A DNA stretch of 64,000 nt from Diadophis punctatus similis (Eukaryota; Chordata; Lepidosauria; Squamata; Dipsadidae). Shown piece after piece: positions 31,573-42,048 of this stretch. The stretch lies in assembly GCA_023053685.1 (NCBI GenBank), contig JALIGW010000005.1:33990980-34054979 (forward strand), given 5' to 3'. The notes under the pieces were generated by a model, which was given only the letters and a program-made list of their open reading frames with translations, was not told the DNA's origin and ran no database searches. Every line of letters begins with the position of its first letter. Positions within the stretch are counted from its first letter, which is position 1. The translations under genes and the position numbers were made by a program.

Positions 31573-34500
31573 GTAAGCAGCATTTATTACTAGGAATGGG
31601 TAAAAAGGCAAAACCCCCCCTTAATGTTCCAGAGTCCTTTGTAAGAATTCTGCACTTATTCTTACTTTAAATTAAGGGCGGGGGGGGGTTTATGTGGTGG
31701 ATTTTTAAATGTTGTAAGCTATCCGGAATCACCTGTGTGTGAGTTGGGAAGCTATAAAAATTAGTTTAATAAATAATAAAGTAACAAAGTAATTACAGAT
31801 AACTACCATATTTTTCGGAGTATAAGACGCATCTTTTTACCCCCCAAAAGAGGGTGAAAACTTTACCCCCCAAAAGAGGGTGAAAACTTGGGTGCATCTT
31901 ATACACCGAATGTAGCCCCACCCACCCAGCCACCCCCACCCTTTGGCCTCTGTCTTCCAGCAATTTACCTGCTTGCAGGAAAGAGGAAAGAACCTGTAAA
32001 GCCAAGCAAGTCAGTAGCAGTTTCCTGATGTACAGCTCATTAGGTTTGCCACGTGGGGAAAATGAAAGTGAAACTAACTACAAAGAGGCAAATAGCTGGG
32101 AGAGAAACACAGATTTTTATTTTTGCTGAACTGGCTGCAAAGGGGTAAGTGAATAACTATAAATGTCTGTAGAATGTTCAAATTACTAGATTTATTTTTT
32201 AAAGACTATTATTGTTCTAGAGCCAGGGGTCTCCAACCTTGGCAACTTTAAGACTTGTGGACTTCAACTCCCAGAATTCAACAGCCAGCTTTGTTAGTTT
32301 TGCTGGCTGTGGAATTCTGGGAGTTGAAGTCCACAAGTCTTAAAGTTGCCAAGGTTGGAGATCCCTGTAAATCTAGACAACTTAACAAAATAAAGAAGCT
32401 TTTTAAAATAAATGCTTGCTCTGAAGAGGCCCAATGCTATTGTATCTTCTTTTAAATAATGGAGAATAATGTATACTTCCAGAAATTTTAATTAATTTTA
32501 ACAGCTCTGTACAAGTATAGTATGAAATGTAACCGTGTCCTGTTTAGTATTAGAGTTTAGTTACCTTGGAGTAGATCTATTTAAATAATTGGGAAGAGTT
32601 AGTGTGACTACATTTAAGAAAACTTTCTGGCATAATGTCCATTTCTCCAATTCTTTGCTATTTCTATGGGTCAGGCACACATGCACAGAAATACACAGCA
32701 AACAGTGTATATCATCTGTGCTGTTTGCTGTTTGGCAAATTGCTTGGAGGCAGAGGCCTTTTTCCCTTGTTTTACTCCCCCAAAACTAAGGTGCATCTTA
32801 TATTTCGGTGCATCTTATACTCCGAAAAATACGGTAGTATCTGTATAATTTACCATTCTATATTATATATATATAAGGTGACCAGACGTCCCGATTTTGG
32901 CGGGACACACCCGCTTTTTCACCATTTGTCCCGCGTCCCGCCCGCCCTCTTAAAAAGTCCCGATTTTTTAAAACAATGCCCGACTAGGGCATTCTTTCAA
33001 AAAATCGGCCTGAAAGGCAGCAGGCCTCTCAGCTCGGGCCGGCGTTGGCGGCGGGCGGGCGCTGGAAGCTGGGGGGAGGGGGAAGGGAGGCTGCTCCTCC
33101 TCTCCTTCCCCCGCCCCATCCCTAGCCCCGCCCTTGGAGGCGCCACTGCGGTTGGGAGGGGTGAGGGACGAGGAGCCGTCGCCGCTTTGAGCTTACGAGC
33201 AGCGCAAACAGCCCTTCCTCGTCCCCCTCCCCTTTCTTCCCCCCATCGCCTCGCTGCCGCCGTTGCCCTGGGGCCGGGCGGGCGACCGGGAGACCGCGGC
33301 GCTTGGATGCTTGGAGCAGGTAAGCTGCCGGCTGCCTCCTTTCCCCGTCTCCCGCCTCCCGTTCGTTGCTTGCCAGCCCGGCCGAAGGGAAGGCGGGAGG
33401 CGAGGAAAGGCCTCCCGAAAGGAGGGGAGGCGAGCCAGCCCGGCCGAAGGGAAGGCGGGAGGCGAGGAAAGGCCTCCCGAAAGGAGGGGAGGCTTCAGGA
33501 GCCCGCCTCCCTTTCGGGCCGAAAGGGAGGCGGGCTCCCGAAGCCTCCCCTCCTTTCGGGAGGCCTTTTCTCGCCTCCCGCCTTCCCTTCGGCCGGGCTG
33601 GCAAGCAAGGAACGGGAGGCGGGAGACGGGGAAAGGAGGCCGCCGGCAGCTTACCTGTCGCGAGCTGCAGGCATCCAAGCGCCCTCCCGCCTCCCCCCCT
33701 CCCCCCCACCTCACCTGGACGCCGACATTTGCTGTTTTGCCCTCTGCGCATGCACAGCGTTCTGCGCATGCGCAGAGGGCAAAACTCAAATGGAGAAACC
33801 CACCCCCGTCAATGGTGTCCCGCTTGAAGAAAAAAAAATCTGGTCACTTTATATATATATGAAAAATACACTCTCGTAATGTTTCCTTCCTGGCAATAAT
33901 ACCATTTCCTTTTAAAGTAGTCTATATGGCATAGATGGGAGCCTATTTCAGACTAAAGAGCTGAGTGATTTTGTTCAAATAGCAAGATTCACCTACTAGA
34001 ACTTGGTTAGACCAAAAGATAGCCAAAAGGTAGATTGGATGGTTTCTATTTTCCAATTTATCAGTTACAGAAACAAGCTTACTTTTCCCTTTTGCCCTAA
34101 AGCAGCAATCACCAATCTTTCCAGCTCCGCAGATGACTTCTGTCTTTTAAATTTTGAAGTAGATTTTGCCAGGTAAAATGCTGTGATTCCATTTTGAGAG
34201 TGAAGTTGGAAAGTATAAAATTTGAAATCACTTAATGTGTAGATTGTCTTGTATGAAAAATCATATCCTATTTTGCAGTATTTACATATACCCTGATATA
34301 CACACAGATACTTTTATTGGAATCCAAATAGGAACTGTAATATTTGAATCTGTTTAATCGATATATCTGAATTTATTCTTTGACATTATTGGACATCCTA
34401 TTTTTATTGTTTTAGGGATGTTAGCAGTAGAAGACATAACTACCATGGTAATGTGCAAGCCCAAACTGCTGCCATTAAAATCTGTTACTTTGGAAAAACT

Positions 34501-34588
34501 TGAGAAAATGCAACGTGACGCACAGGAAATTATTCAACAACAGGAACAAGCTGCACAGCAGTGTTCAACATCTGCTCTTGATCAATAA
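31533..34588 (+). CDS. BBIP1: BBSome-interacting protein 1 (BBIP10), two coding exons
   Basis: BBIP1 is a very small subunit of the BBSome, the coat complex that carries membrane proteins to the cilium; it is also linked to tubulin acetylation. Coding exons are 31533-31572 (40 nt) and 34416-34588 (173 nt). They join through CACG|GTAAGC and TTTTAG|GGATG to a frame of 70 codons plus TAA at 34586-34588. The product starts [14 protein letters not shown] and continues with [19 protein letters not shown] and LEKLEKMQ, which closely matches the conserved core as I recall human BBIP1 ([29 protein letters not shown]). The C-terminus is glutamine-rich and divergent. The first coding exon probably begins at 31483 after TCTTTACAG. 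Upstream untranslated exons are not resolved. The 2.8-kb intron holds two transposons (31806-32834 and 32877-33848). Confidence 0.92.
31806..32834 (-). mobile_element. TA-flanked DNA transposon, CCGTATTTTTCGG family, copy 2 (reversed)
   Basis: The ends CCATATTTTTCGGAGTATAA and TTATACTCCGAAAAATACGG are bounded by TA on both sides. It lies inverted relative to copies 1, 3 and 4. A 25-bp block (CCCCCCAAAAGAGGGTGAAA...) is tandemly doubled at 31840-31890. A palindromic hAT MITE sits at 32224-32367 at the same internal site as in copy 3. The whole lies in the BBIP1 intron. Confidence 0.85.
32224..32367. mobile_element. Palindromic hAT MITE nested in transposon copy 2
   Basis: It runs from CAGGGGTCTCCAACCTTGGC to GCCAAGGTTGGAGATCCCTG, a near-perfect palindrome. 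TCTAGA occurs close to both ends. The equivalent insertion in copy 3 is 46379-46522; copies 1 and 4 have the uninterrupted site. Confidence 0.85.
32877..33848. mobile_element. GC-rich foldback element with GTGACCAGA ends
   Basis: The termini AAGGTGACCAGACGTCCCG and TCTGGTCACTT are inverted repeats, followed inward by TTTGGCGGGACAC against GTGTCCCGC-like text. The flanking (TA)n tract hides the target duplication. The core is a large inverted repeat, about 33300-33530 against 33530-33680, made of GGGAGGCGGGA and CGGCCGAAGGGAAGG modules. A perfect NRF1-type palindrome TGCGCATGCGCA lies at 33763-33774. Long GC-rich open frames, up to 414 codons, are compositional. It lies in the BBIP1 intron. 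Confidence 0.75.
34416..34588 (+). CDS. BBIP1: BBIP1 terminal coding exon
   Basis: Begins after TTGTTTTAG at 34416 and encodes residues 14-70, including the conserved [10 protein letters not shown] block; stop TAA at 34586-34588. Confidence 0.93.
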
Positions 34589-35075
34589 GAAACCTACATG
34601 ATTTTCCTACTGGTCTATATTAGTGTATATAACAATACAATGACTTATGGATAGCAAGGTGAAGTATTTTTATCAAATTTTTATCAAATTTATAAGAGCT
34701 GAAGTGGTGCAGTGGTTAAAGGCTGCCACTGCAGGCTGACTGCTAGTTCAGCAGTTCAGCTGTTCAAATCTCACTAGGCTCAAGGTTGACTCAGCCTTCC
34801 ATCCTTCCAAGGTCGGTAAAATGAGGACCCAGATTGTTGGGGGCAATATGCTGAACTCTGTAAACCGCTTAGAGAGGGCTGTAAAGCACTATGAAGCGGT
34901 ATATAAGAAAAGTGCTATTGCTATAAATTCATTTTAGATAAATGTTTACATGTTTGTGTTATAATTTTGCAAATATCTGGAAAACTATCAAAGTTACATT
35001 CAGCTTCTTGCTGTACAAGCTGCATATCTTGTAATATTAGTGGAATTTCTAAATAAACGGTTATGCTACCAAAGT
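34589..35075 (+). other. BBIP1: BBIP1 3' UTR with embedded SINE and polyadenylation signal
   Basis: The region follows the stop codon. It has a canonical AATAAA at 35052-35057, so cleavage is expected near 35070-35080. A SINE takes up about half its length. Confidence 0.65.
34696..34925 (+). mobile_element. tRNA-derived SINE, family B, full length, sense
   Basis: The tRNA-like head (GGTGCAGTGGTTAAAGGCTG, with TGTTCAAATCTCAC as B-box) is followed by AAGGTTGACTCAGCCTTCCA, GGTCGGTAAAATGAGGACCC and GATTGTTGGGGGCAATATGC. The tail is AAACCGCTTAGAGAGGGC ... GCGGTATATAAG, similar to the 3' ends of RTE/BovB-type LINEs. It lies inside the BBIP1 3' UTR in sense orientation. Confidence 0.9.
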
Positions 35076-35137
35076 TTCATATATGCTGAACCATCAAGTA
35101 ATTTCTTGATTTTGGCTTTATGTGTTACATGAATTTT

Positions 35138-35303
<166 letters not shown>

Positions 35304-35305
<2 letters not shown>

Positions 35306-35835
35306 AGAGTTGGAAGGGACCTTGGAGGTCTTCTAGTCCAACCCCCTGCTTAGGCAGGAAACTCTACACTACTTCAGACAAATGGTTGTCAAACATCTTA
35401 AAAACTTCCAGTGTTGGAGCATTCACAACTTCTGGAGGCAAGCTGTTCCACTGATTAATTGTTCTGTCAGGAAATTTCTCCTTAGTTCTAAGTTACTTCT
35501 CTCCTTGTTTAGTTTCCACCCATTGCTTCTTCTACCCTCAGGTGCTTTGGAGAATAGTTTGACTCCCTCTTCTTTGTGGCAACCCCTGAGATATTGGAAC
35601 ACTGCTATCATGTGTCCCCTGGTCCTTCTTTTCATTAAACTAGACATACCCAGTTCCTGCAACCGTTCTTCATATGTTTTAGCTTCCAGTCCCCTAATCA
35701 TCTTTGTTGCTCTTCTCTGCACTCTTTCTAGAGTCTCAACATCCTTTTTACATCATGATGACCAAAACTGAATGCAGTATTCCAAGCGTGGCCTTACCAA
35801 GGCATATAAAGTGGTATTAACACTTCGCGTGATCT
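35304..35835 (-). mobile_element. CR1 LINE 3' end, antisense
   Basis: It starts AGAGTTGGAAGGGACCTTGG and runs through CTTCTCCTTAGTTCTAAG-type text to ATTCCAAGCGTGGCCTTACC. The reverse complement encodes the CR1 C-terminal block (AKTYEERLQELGMSSL, then KLFSKAPEGR), with local frameshifts. Confidence 0.9.
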
Positions 35836-36157
35836 TGATCATGACTTAGTGCAACGTGTAAACCAGATTTTGAAAGTTCAAGAGTCTATTAGAGGCCTTA
35901 TGATGTATTTCATATTCATCTGGAATGTCGTCCTAATATTCATCTGGAATGTCATCCTCACAAGACACAAACTATGCAGCAGGGGAAAACACTACTCTTT
36001 GTGCATAAAGAGAGTAAGAGGGTGCTTTAGAAAGACTATTCAGTCCCCACTTACAATTATTGTAATTAAATTAGCTTAGCTAGTAGGCTTTCAGGTCTGA
36101 ATATAGCAAAGGTATTTCTAAAATGCAAAGACATTGCAGGAAACTCAAATGCTACTG

Positions 36158-37192
36158 AAATTTATTAGTGGAAAAGGGAGTAGTATGCTTTCCAGAGGCT
36201 TCCTCTTCCCAGATCCAGACTTAAACCTCTAAACGTTCAAACCCAACCCTTCTGGCATATTACTGGAAGAATTTTTATGGCTCCACAATTGCTCAGATTA
36301 GTAAATTGCAGCTTCAGGCAAAGGGAACAGTTTATGAAAAAAGGAACATCAGAGACATCATGACTGTATAGCATTACTGTAGTCTCAATGGAACCTAGTT
36401 TACAACATACTCCCAACGTACTAAAAGTATGTAAAAAAAGGAAGAATGTAATTATACATGCATTGTGCTTGTTTATTCCCAAATTTAGTTCACTGATGAA
36501 ATCAAGTAATATACGAACAAGTAGCTCCTTTTAGGACCAAGGTGAGAGATTTAGATATAGTTTTCAATGTAAATCAACAGGTACCTAGAAGTTAAGAATC
36601 TGCTCCACAAATTTATTTTACAATACACTCTATAACTGTCCTTTTTCCAGTTTTATAGAAAAAGAATAGATGTTCCAGCCACCATTTGCTGATCTAAAGA
36701 CCAAGATCTTCCTCTGAAAAATATATGTTTCGATCATACTAAATTTCTTAGCTCCTTTAAAACAAGTAACTTTTTTCTGTCTTGGTAGCAGCAAAATAGA
36801 GGTCTAGCAGCTTAATATAACCGATTGCTTTGAATAAACCAGTGATTTTATCACAAAACGCTGTCCTCAAAAGACAGGAGCGGCAAGCAGGCATTAATGC
36901 AAAACATGGAATGATTGGATTGAATTTATGGCACTTAATAAAAGATTGCCTTGTTTCTGCAAATTTGCATAGAAATGTGGTTATTTGTTCTGTCCAACTA
37001 TAGGTTCAGAGAAATGAAAGTTGGAAGATTTCTTGCATGAACACAAGTTTATATAACCGTCAGAAATTATTAGTGCCCCAAACAAGTGCATCTTTTAAAA
37101 ATAAATGAACTGTGCTAAGCAACTATTACTATAGAATATATACACATATATTCCCTTTAAACATCTACAGCTGCAAGAGTTCATTCACGTAT
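36158..37192 (-). other. PDCD4: PDCD4 3' UTR (approximate extent)
   Basis: This is transcribed sequence downstream of the PDCD4 stop. Minus-strand AATAAA signals occur at about 36158-36163, 36475-36480 and 36611-36616, so the end is not fixed. A TAAGCTA heptamer, a 7mer-A1 match to the miR-21 seed, lies on the minus strand at 36072-36078, just beyond the most distal of these signals. A full ATAAGCTA octamer was not seen between 35830 and 37192. Confidence 0.55.
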
Positions 37193-37253
37193 TCAGTAGC
37201 TCTCAGACTTCAGGCGTCCTCCATCTCCTTCACTTACAAAGCGTTTCCTTCCC
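37193..37253 (-). CDS. PDCD4: PDCD4 last coding exon
   Basis: Acceptor ATTTTAG before 37253; encodes [11 protein letters not shown] to the TGA at 37195-37193. Confidence 0.96.
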
Positions 37254-40200
37254 CTAAAATAAAATACAGATATCATTTCAGCAACTCCACTATTCTTTTA
37301 TTTGGCCAGAGAGTTATCTATCAATCTGGGAAAATTATACATTAAGTATACATCTAATCAAGTGGACACCAGCTACATACAGACTTTAATTACCAGGTTT
37401 TCTGCTTGTAAGATTAAGATTGGTGAGTGCAAATAAATAGCTATGGCCATCATTGAGCTATGAAGAAACTCAGGCATGGGCATCTCTAAACATAGATTCC
37501 AGAAGAAGCACTTTTCTTCATAATGAAATGAAAAGCAGAATAGTTTTAATAATAAAAACTAAATTTACCATTAATTTAATTACAGAATATTTCAAATATT
37601 CTGTAAAAATATTTGGCAAAAAATATGGCTGAGCTCAGAAGAAAATTTGGCAATATGTCTAAGTCATGCAAAAAATGAATACATTTAAACACAAATGTAA
37701 AAAATTTAGTATCCTTGTGGTTTGAAACCACAATTGAAACCACAATTAGCTATCTGCAAATTGTGCTTAGCTGCAACCTAGCAGTGCAGATAAAGTATTA
37801 ATCAAAATAAAAGCAAAATACAAAAAATTCAATATGGGAAAATAAGACTCTCTGCCTATTTTGTAGGAAATGCAGGTTTTTACTATATGTCATTGAACAA
37901 CTAGTGCAACAGTAATAAAAGTTTTGTACAGTATCATTTGGCATGCTGCTGGTGTTTCAGCAACAGTGTGTCATTAGTCTTATATATGGTTTTATAGAGA
38001 GTTTTAAGTAACATAGTTTTGGACACAAAAATTGACCACAAAATATGCACAAGTCTACATTATACACATATAAATACTAGCTTTAAAAGGGCTATTCAAA
38101 TTTCTGAGATATTCACATTAAAAACTGAATAAGAACCTTATGCAATTTACTTATTAGTTATTTCTGAAACATATGAACATAAATATACACACAAATACAC
38201 ATATACTTAAATGTTTACCTGGAAGGACAGAGATCCCTTAATGGTTTTGAAATTATTCCAGCACTAAAGCATTCCTCTACAAATCGCTCAAGTACAGAAT
38301 ATGAATGTGGAACATCAAGATTAATGTCTGGGATTTCATGATAAACACGTTCATAACCCTGCAACATCAATATTAGGTGGAAATATTTAGGATTTATCTC
38401 AGACCGATTCTGTATGAAGAGTTATCTTCATATTACCTTTAAATTTTCACTTCAATAAATAAATAAAGCTCTAAAACAGAGCATTTTCAGATAAATACAG
38501 TAGGTCAAGTAGCAAATAATGGCAAAGTTCTCTGCCCAATCAAAATAAACTTAAATGTTCTAACACTGATCTGCGAAGCAGTTTCCATTAATTTTTTTAA
38601 TGTACCCTTTCAAATTATGTAACAAAACCAACATTTTGTTTTATCTTAATTTAGAACAGAGCCATTAATGTCACTTGGTGAATACAAATAAGTGCAATCT
38701 ATCAAACATTAATATTAAAATATTAATGGGAAATACTTGGGAATGTATAATGCACATTTACTCTTTTCATTTGGTCCATAGTGATGACAGCAGATCTCCA
38801 GAGGGATTTCAACAAACTGAGCATCATTTTAAAGTTTGTTTCTCCAGTTGATTCCAAAACCATCACAACTGCCTAAAATGTAAACTCAAAGTTAATTTTT
38901 AATATTAATATTAACCTATTTTTAAATTGCTGCACTACAGGGTGGGCTCTAGCCATTGCATCAAGGTCAAAAAGAGGCTAGAGTACAAGAAGCTGGTGCT
39001 ATCCAATCACACTTTGTTATTCAGGTTCACTTTTGGCAAAAAAAAAATTGCTTCAAGTATGTAAAATATACGCATATATGAAATGTTTATAAACATTTAA
39101 AATATATAAAAGAATCCAGGCAAGATTCCTGTTGTGTTATATTCACCAGACCACTGAGAATATGCCAACATTACTGGCAGCTGCCCTCCATGATTTCAGG
39201 CAGTATGATTTCCATCATACTTGCAGATACCAGAGGCTAAATCTAGGATATTCAGCATTCTTAGAGTTTGGGGTTTTTATTACATACTGTATGAATGAGC
39301 TTGGAGGATCAAATACTACAGAAAGGAACTTATTTAAAATGTATTGTTTATCAAAATAACCTCTTAAAATAGTATTATGTAGCCTAGGTTACTTACAAGA
39401 AGCAGCTTGACAACCATTACAGATAGTATAATTATATAAACTACCTATAAGAAGTCGTAATCGTTCCTATATGTTTGTATTTTATTACTAAACAAGTTTT
39501 ATTACTAAACAATTAAATTTCCGGTGCCAATTTTTATGTTTTATTCCTGCCTTACTTCATATACAAGTTCATGGTGAAAATGAGGTACTTCTAATTCTTG
39601 AAGACAGCGTTCCGCTTCAGAAACATCTCCTGAAAGAAGGTACTCCTTCAACAGCATATCAATCTATTGAATTAAAAACATAACACTATATTAGGCTAAG
39701 AAAACTAAGGTTTTTCTAAAACCTATAAGGATGTAAATCTACATTTCCATTTCATATGCAAAAGATAAAAAACCAGAATCATAAAATGTGAACAGCACAG
39801 AGAAATATTTACACATTATACACATACCTTCACAGCCTATAAAATAAAATTATAATTTTTTATTATGTTTCGGCTGCAGGTTTCTATTTTCTTTGAATTT
39901 CTCATTCCCAACTTGCAAACAAATAAATATATAGGGCGTAGGAGGAGGAAGGGGCATGGCCAGCACCGTAGCGGCATGGAATTCCCCGCGCTCCGCAGGG
40001 GAACCCCGAATTCCAGCCGCTTGGAGACCCAGTACAAGTTGGTACCGGGTCAGAACAGCCCTGAGGGGCGGGGACAAAGCCCTGGAGGGGCGGGGACAAA
40101 GAGAGGCACCTGTTTGTGGACTGAGGGTGTGTGCAAACCCCCCAGGGAACCGACACCGGCCTCTCAGCCAGCGGTTGCGAAAGACGACCAGCTGTCGTCA

Positions 40201-41998
40201 TTAGCTACGGCGGCCACAAACGGACGGATAGATTGGAAAGATCGTGAGTCATCTGGGCAACTAGATCGAAGCGTAAGTGCTGGAGCCAGAGGGAGAAACA
40301 GAAGCTGGTGAGTGTTTGGCTGATTTGAAGATTAAAAGAAGAAATTAAGGAGGACAAAAGAGTTCTAAAATGGAGAAAGCGGCTATCTAGCAACTTGAAA
40401 AATCATAGAGACATTGGAGGAATTGGATTAAAAGCCCAATTTTTGAGGATGTTTTCGGAGATTTGCTAGAAACTTAAGGGATTGGAAAATTAAGAATTGA
40501 AGAGAATATTTTGGAATGGCTAAGTGGACTTAAAATATACAGAAATATACAGAAATAAATACTGTAAGAAGAGCGAATCTATGACATTGGGAATAGACGC
40601 CGCCATCTGCTGGTTAAGAGACATATTACAACAGACTGTGGGAACATGTCTCTGTTGACAGCTGAGACTGACCTTGATTAGAAAGAGTTATCTTAGAGTC
40701 TGGAAGAAACTTAAAAAACAGAGTATTATTTGTTATTGTGTCTGAAGTTATATTTTGGATTGGATTGGACTGGACCAGATTTCAATATGAAGAGACAATT
40801 TAGATCTGGAACTTAAATGGAAAATTTGTGAATTTGGAAATATCTCTTAAAGTACTTAGTGGATTTAAAATACACAGACTTATTTGCTTAAGAGAGCTGC
40901 CTCATTATAGTTGGAACTGAGAACATTATTTACTACCTAAAAGAGAATACTATAAAAGGCTGTGGAAATAAATTAATGTTAATAACTGAAGACTGGAGAA
41001 CATCATTTAATATCCAAAGGACATATTATAAAAAGTTGTGGAAGTAAGCTAATGCTAGCAGCTGAAGACTGATTTTAAATTTCTGAATTTGTGAATTGAG
41101 CTTTTGACGATATGGAGGCATGTGACTATGAGGAATTGGTTGGATTCTTTAAACATCTTGAAGATTTGAAAAGGTGCTTTCTGGAAATTGGAGGCGGAAA
41201 AGAAATAGAAAAAAAACTGGATTATAATGAACATTTAGAAATAATGATACTAGGAGATGGAAATGAAGAGAGTAGACAACAAGAAGATAATAAAGGGAAG
41301 AAGAGACTTGAAGAGAAAAAACAGATTGATGATTATACTGCGATCTACAGCGATAAAGACACAGAAAATGGAAGACAGGCTGATGACTATATTGAGACTT
41401 ATAATGGATATACTGGGATTTATAGAGACAAAAAAAGAGTAAGAGTAAGAGGGGAATATTGGTATCAGAGAGAACAATTTAAAATGGGGGGGGGGGAAGA
41501 CAAGAGATTAAGAGGAATTGAAAATAGACCTACACAAATAATATACTTAAAAGGGAGAAAAGGAGTTTTGGGGGAAAAGAAGCTGTTGGTACAAAAGTAA
41601 AAGAAAGAAAAAGAAGAAGATAAGAAAATGGGGTTGGAGGGGGAACATCTATAAGAATGGAAGAGTTGAAAGAGCAAAGGAAAACAGTTGATTGATGGTG
41701 GAATGATATAGAAATTATTCTTATTTTTAGAATTACCATATGATATTTAATTGTGATAATATTAATTGTGTCTAAGTTTTACATAAATAATCTATATAAT
41801 TATTTACCGTATGTTCCGGCGTATAAGACGACTGGGCGTATAAGACGACCCCCAACTTTCCCAGTTAAAATATAGTTTGGTATATACTCACCGTATAAGA
41901 CTACCCCTCCTACCATCTTTCTTTTTCTTTCTGTCTTTCTTCCTTCCTAACATCTTTCTATCTTTCTTTCTTTCTTTCTTTCTTCCTTTCTCTTTTTT

Positions 41999-42048
<50 letters not shown>

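Noticed and set aside
32635..33879. 414-codon plus-strand open frame
   Set aside because: It joins the end of transposon copy 2 to the GC-rich inverted-repeat core of another element. The proline, arginine and glycine bias is compositional.
34696..34770. tRNA-like A and B boxes
   Set aside because: They belong to the SINE head; no cloverleaf with intact acceptor stem follows. The same applies to 3096, 24866, 26500 and 62950.
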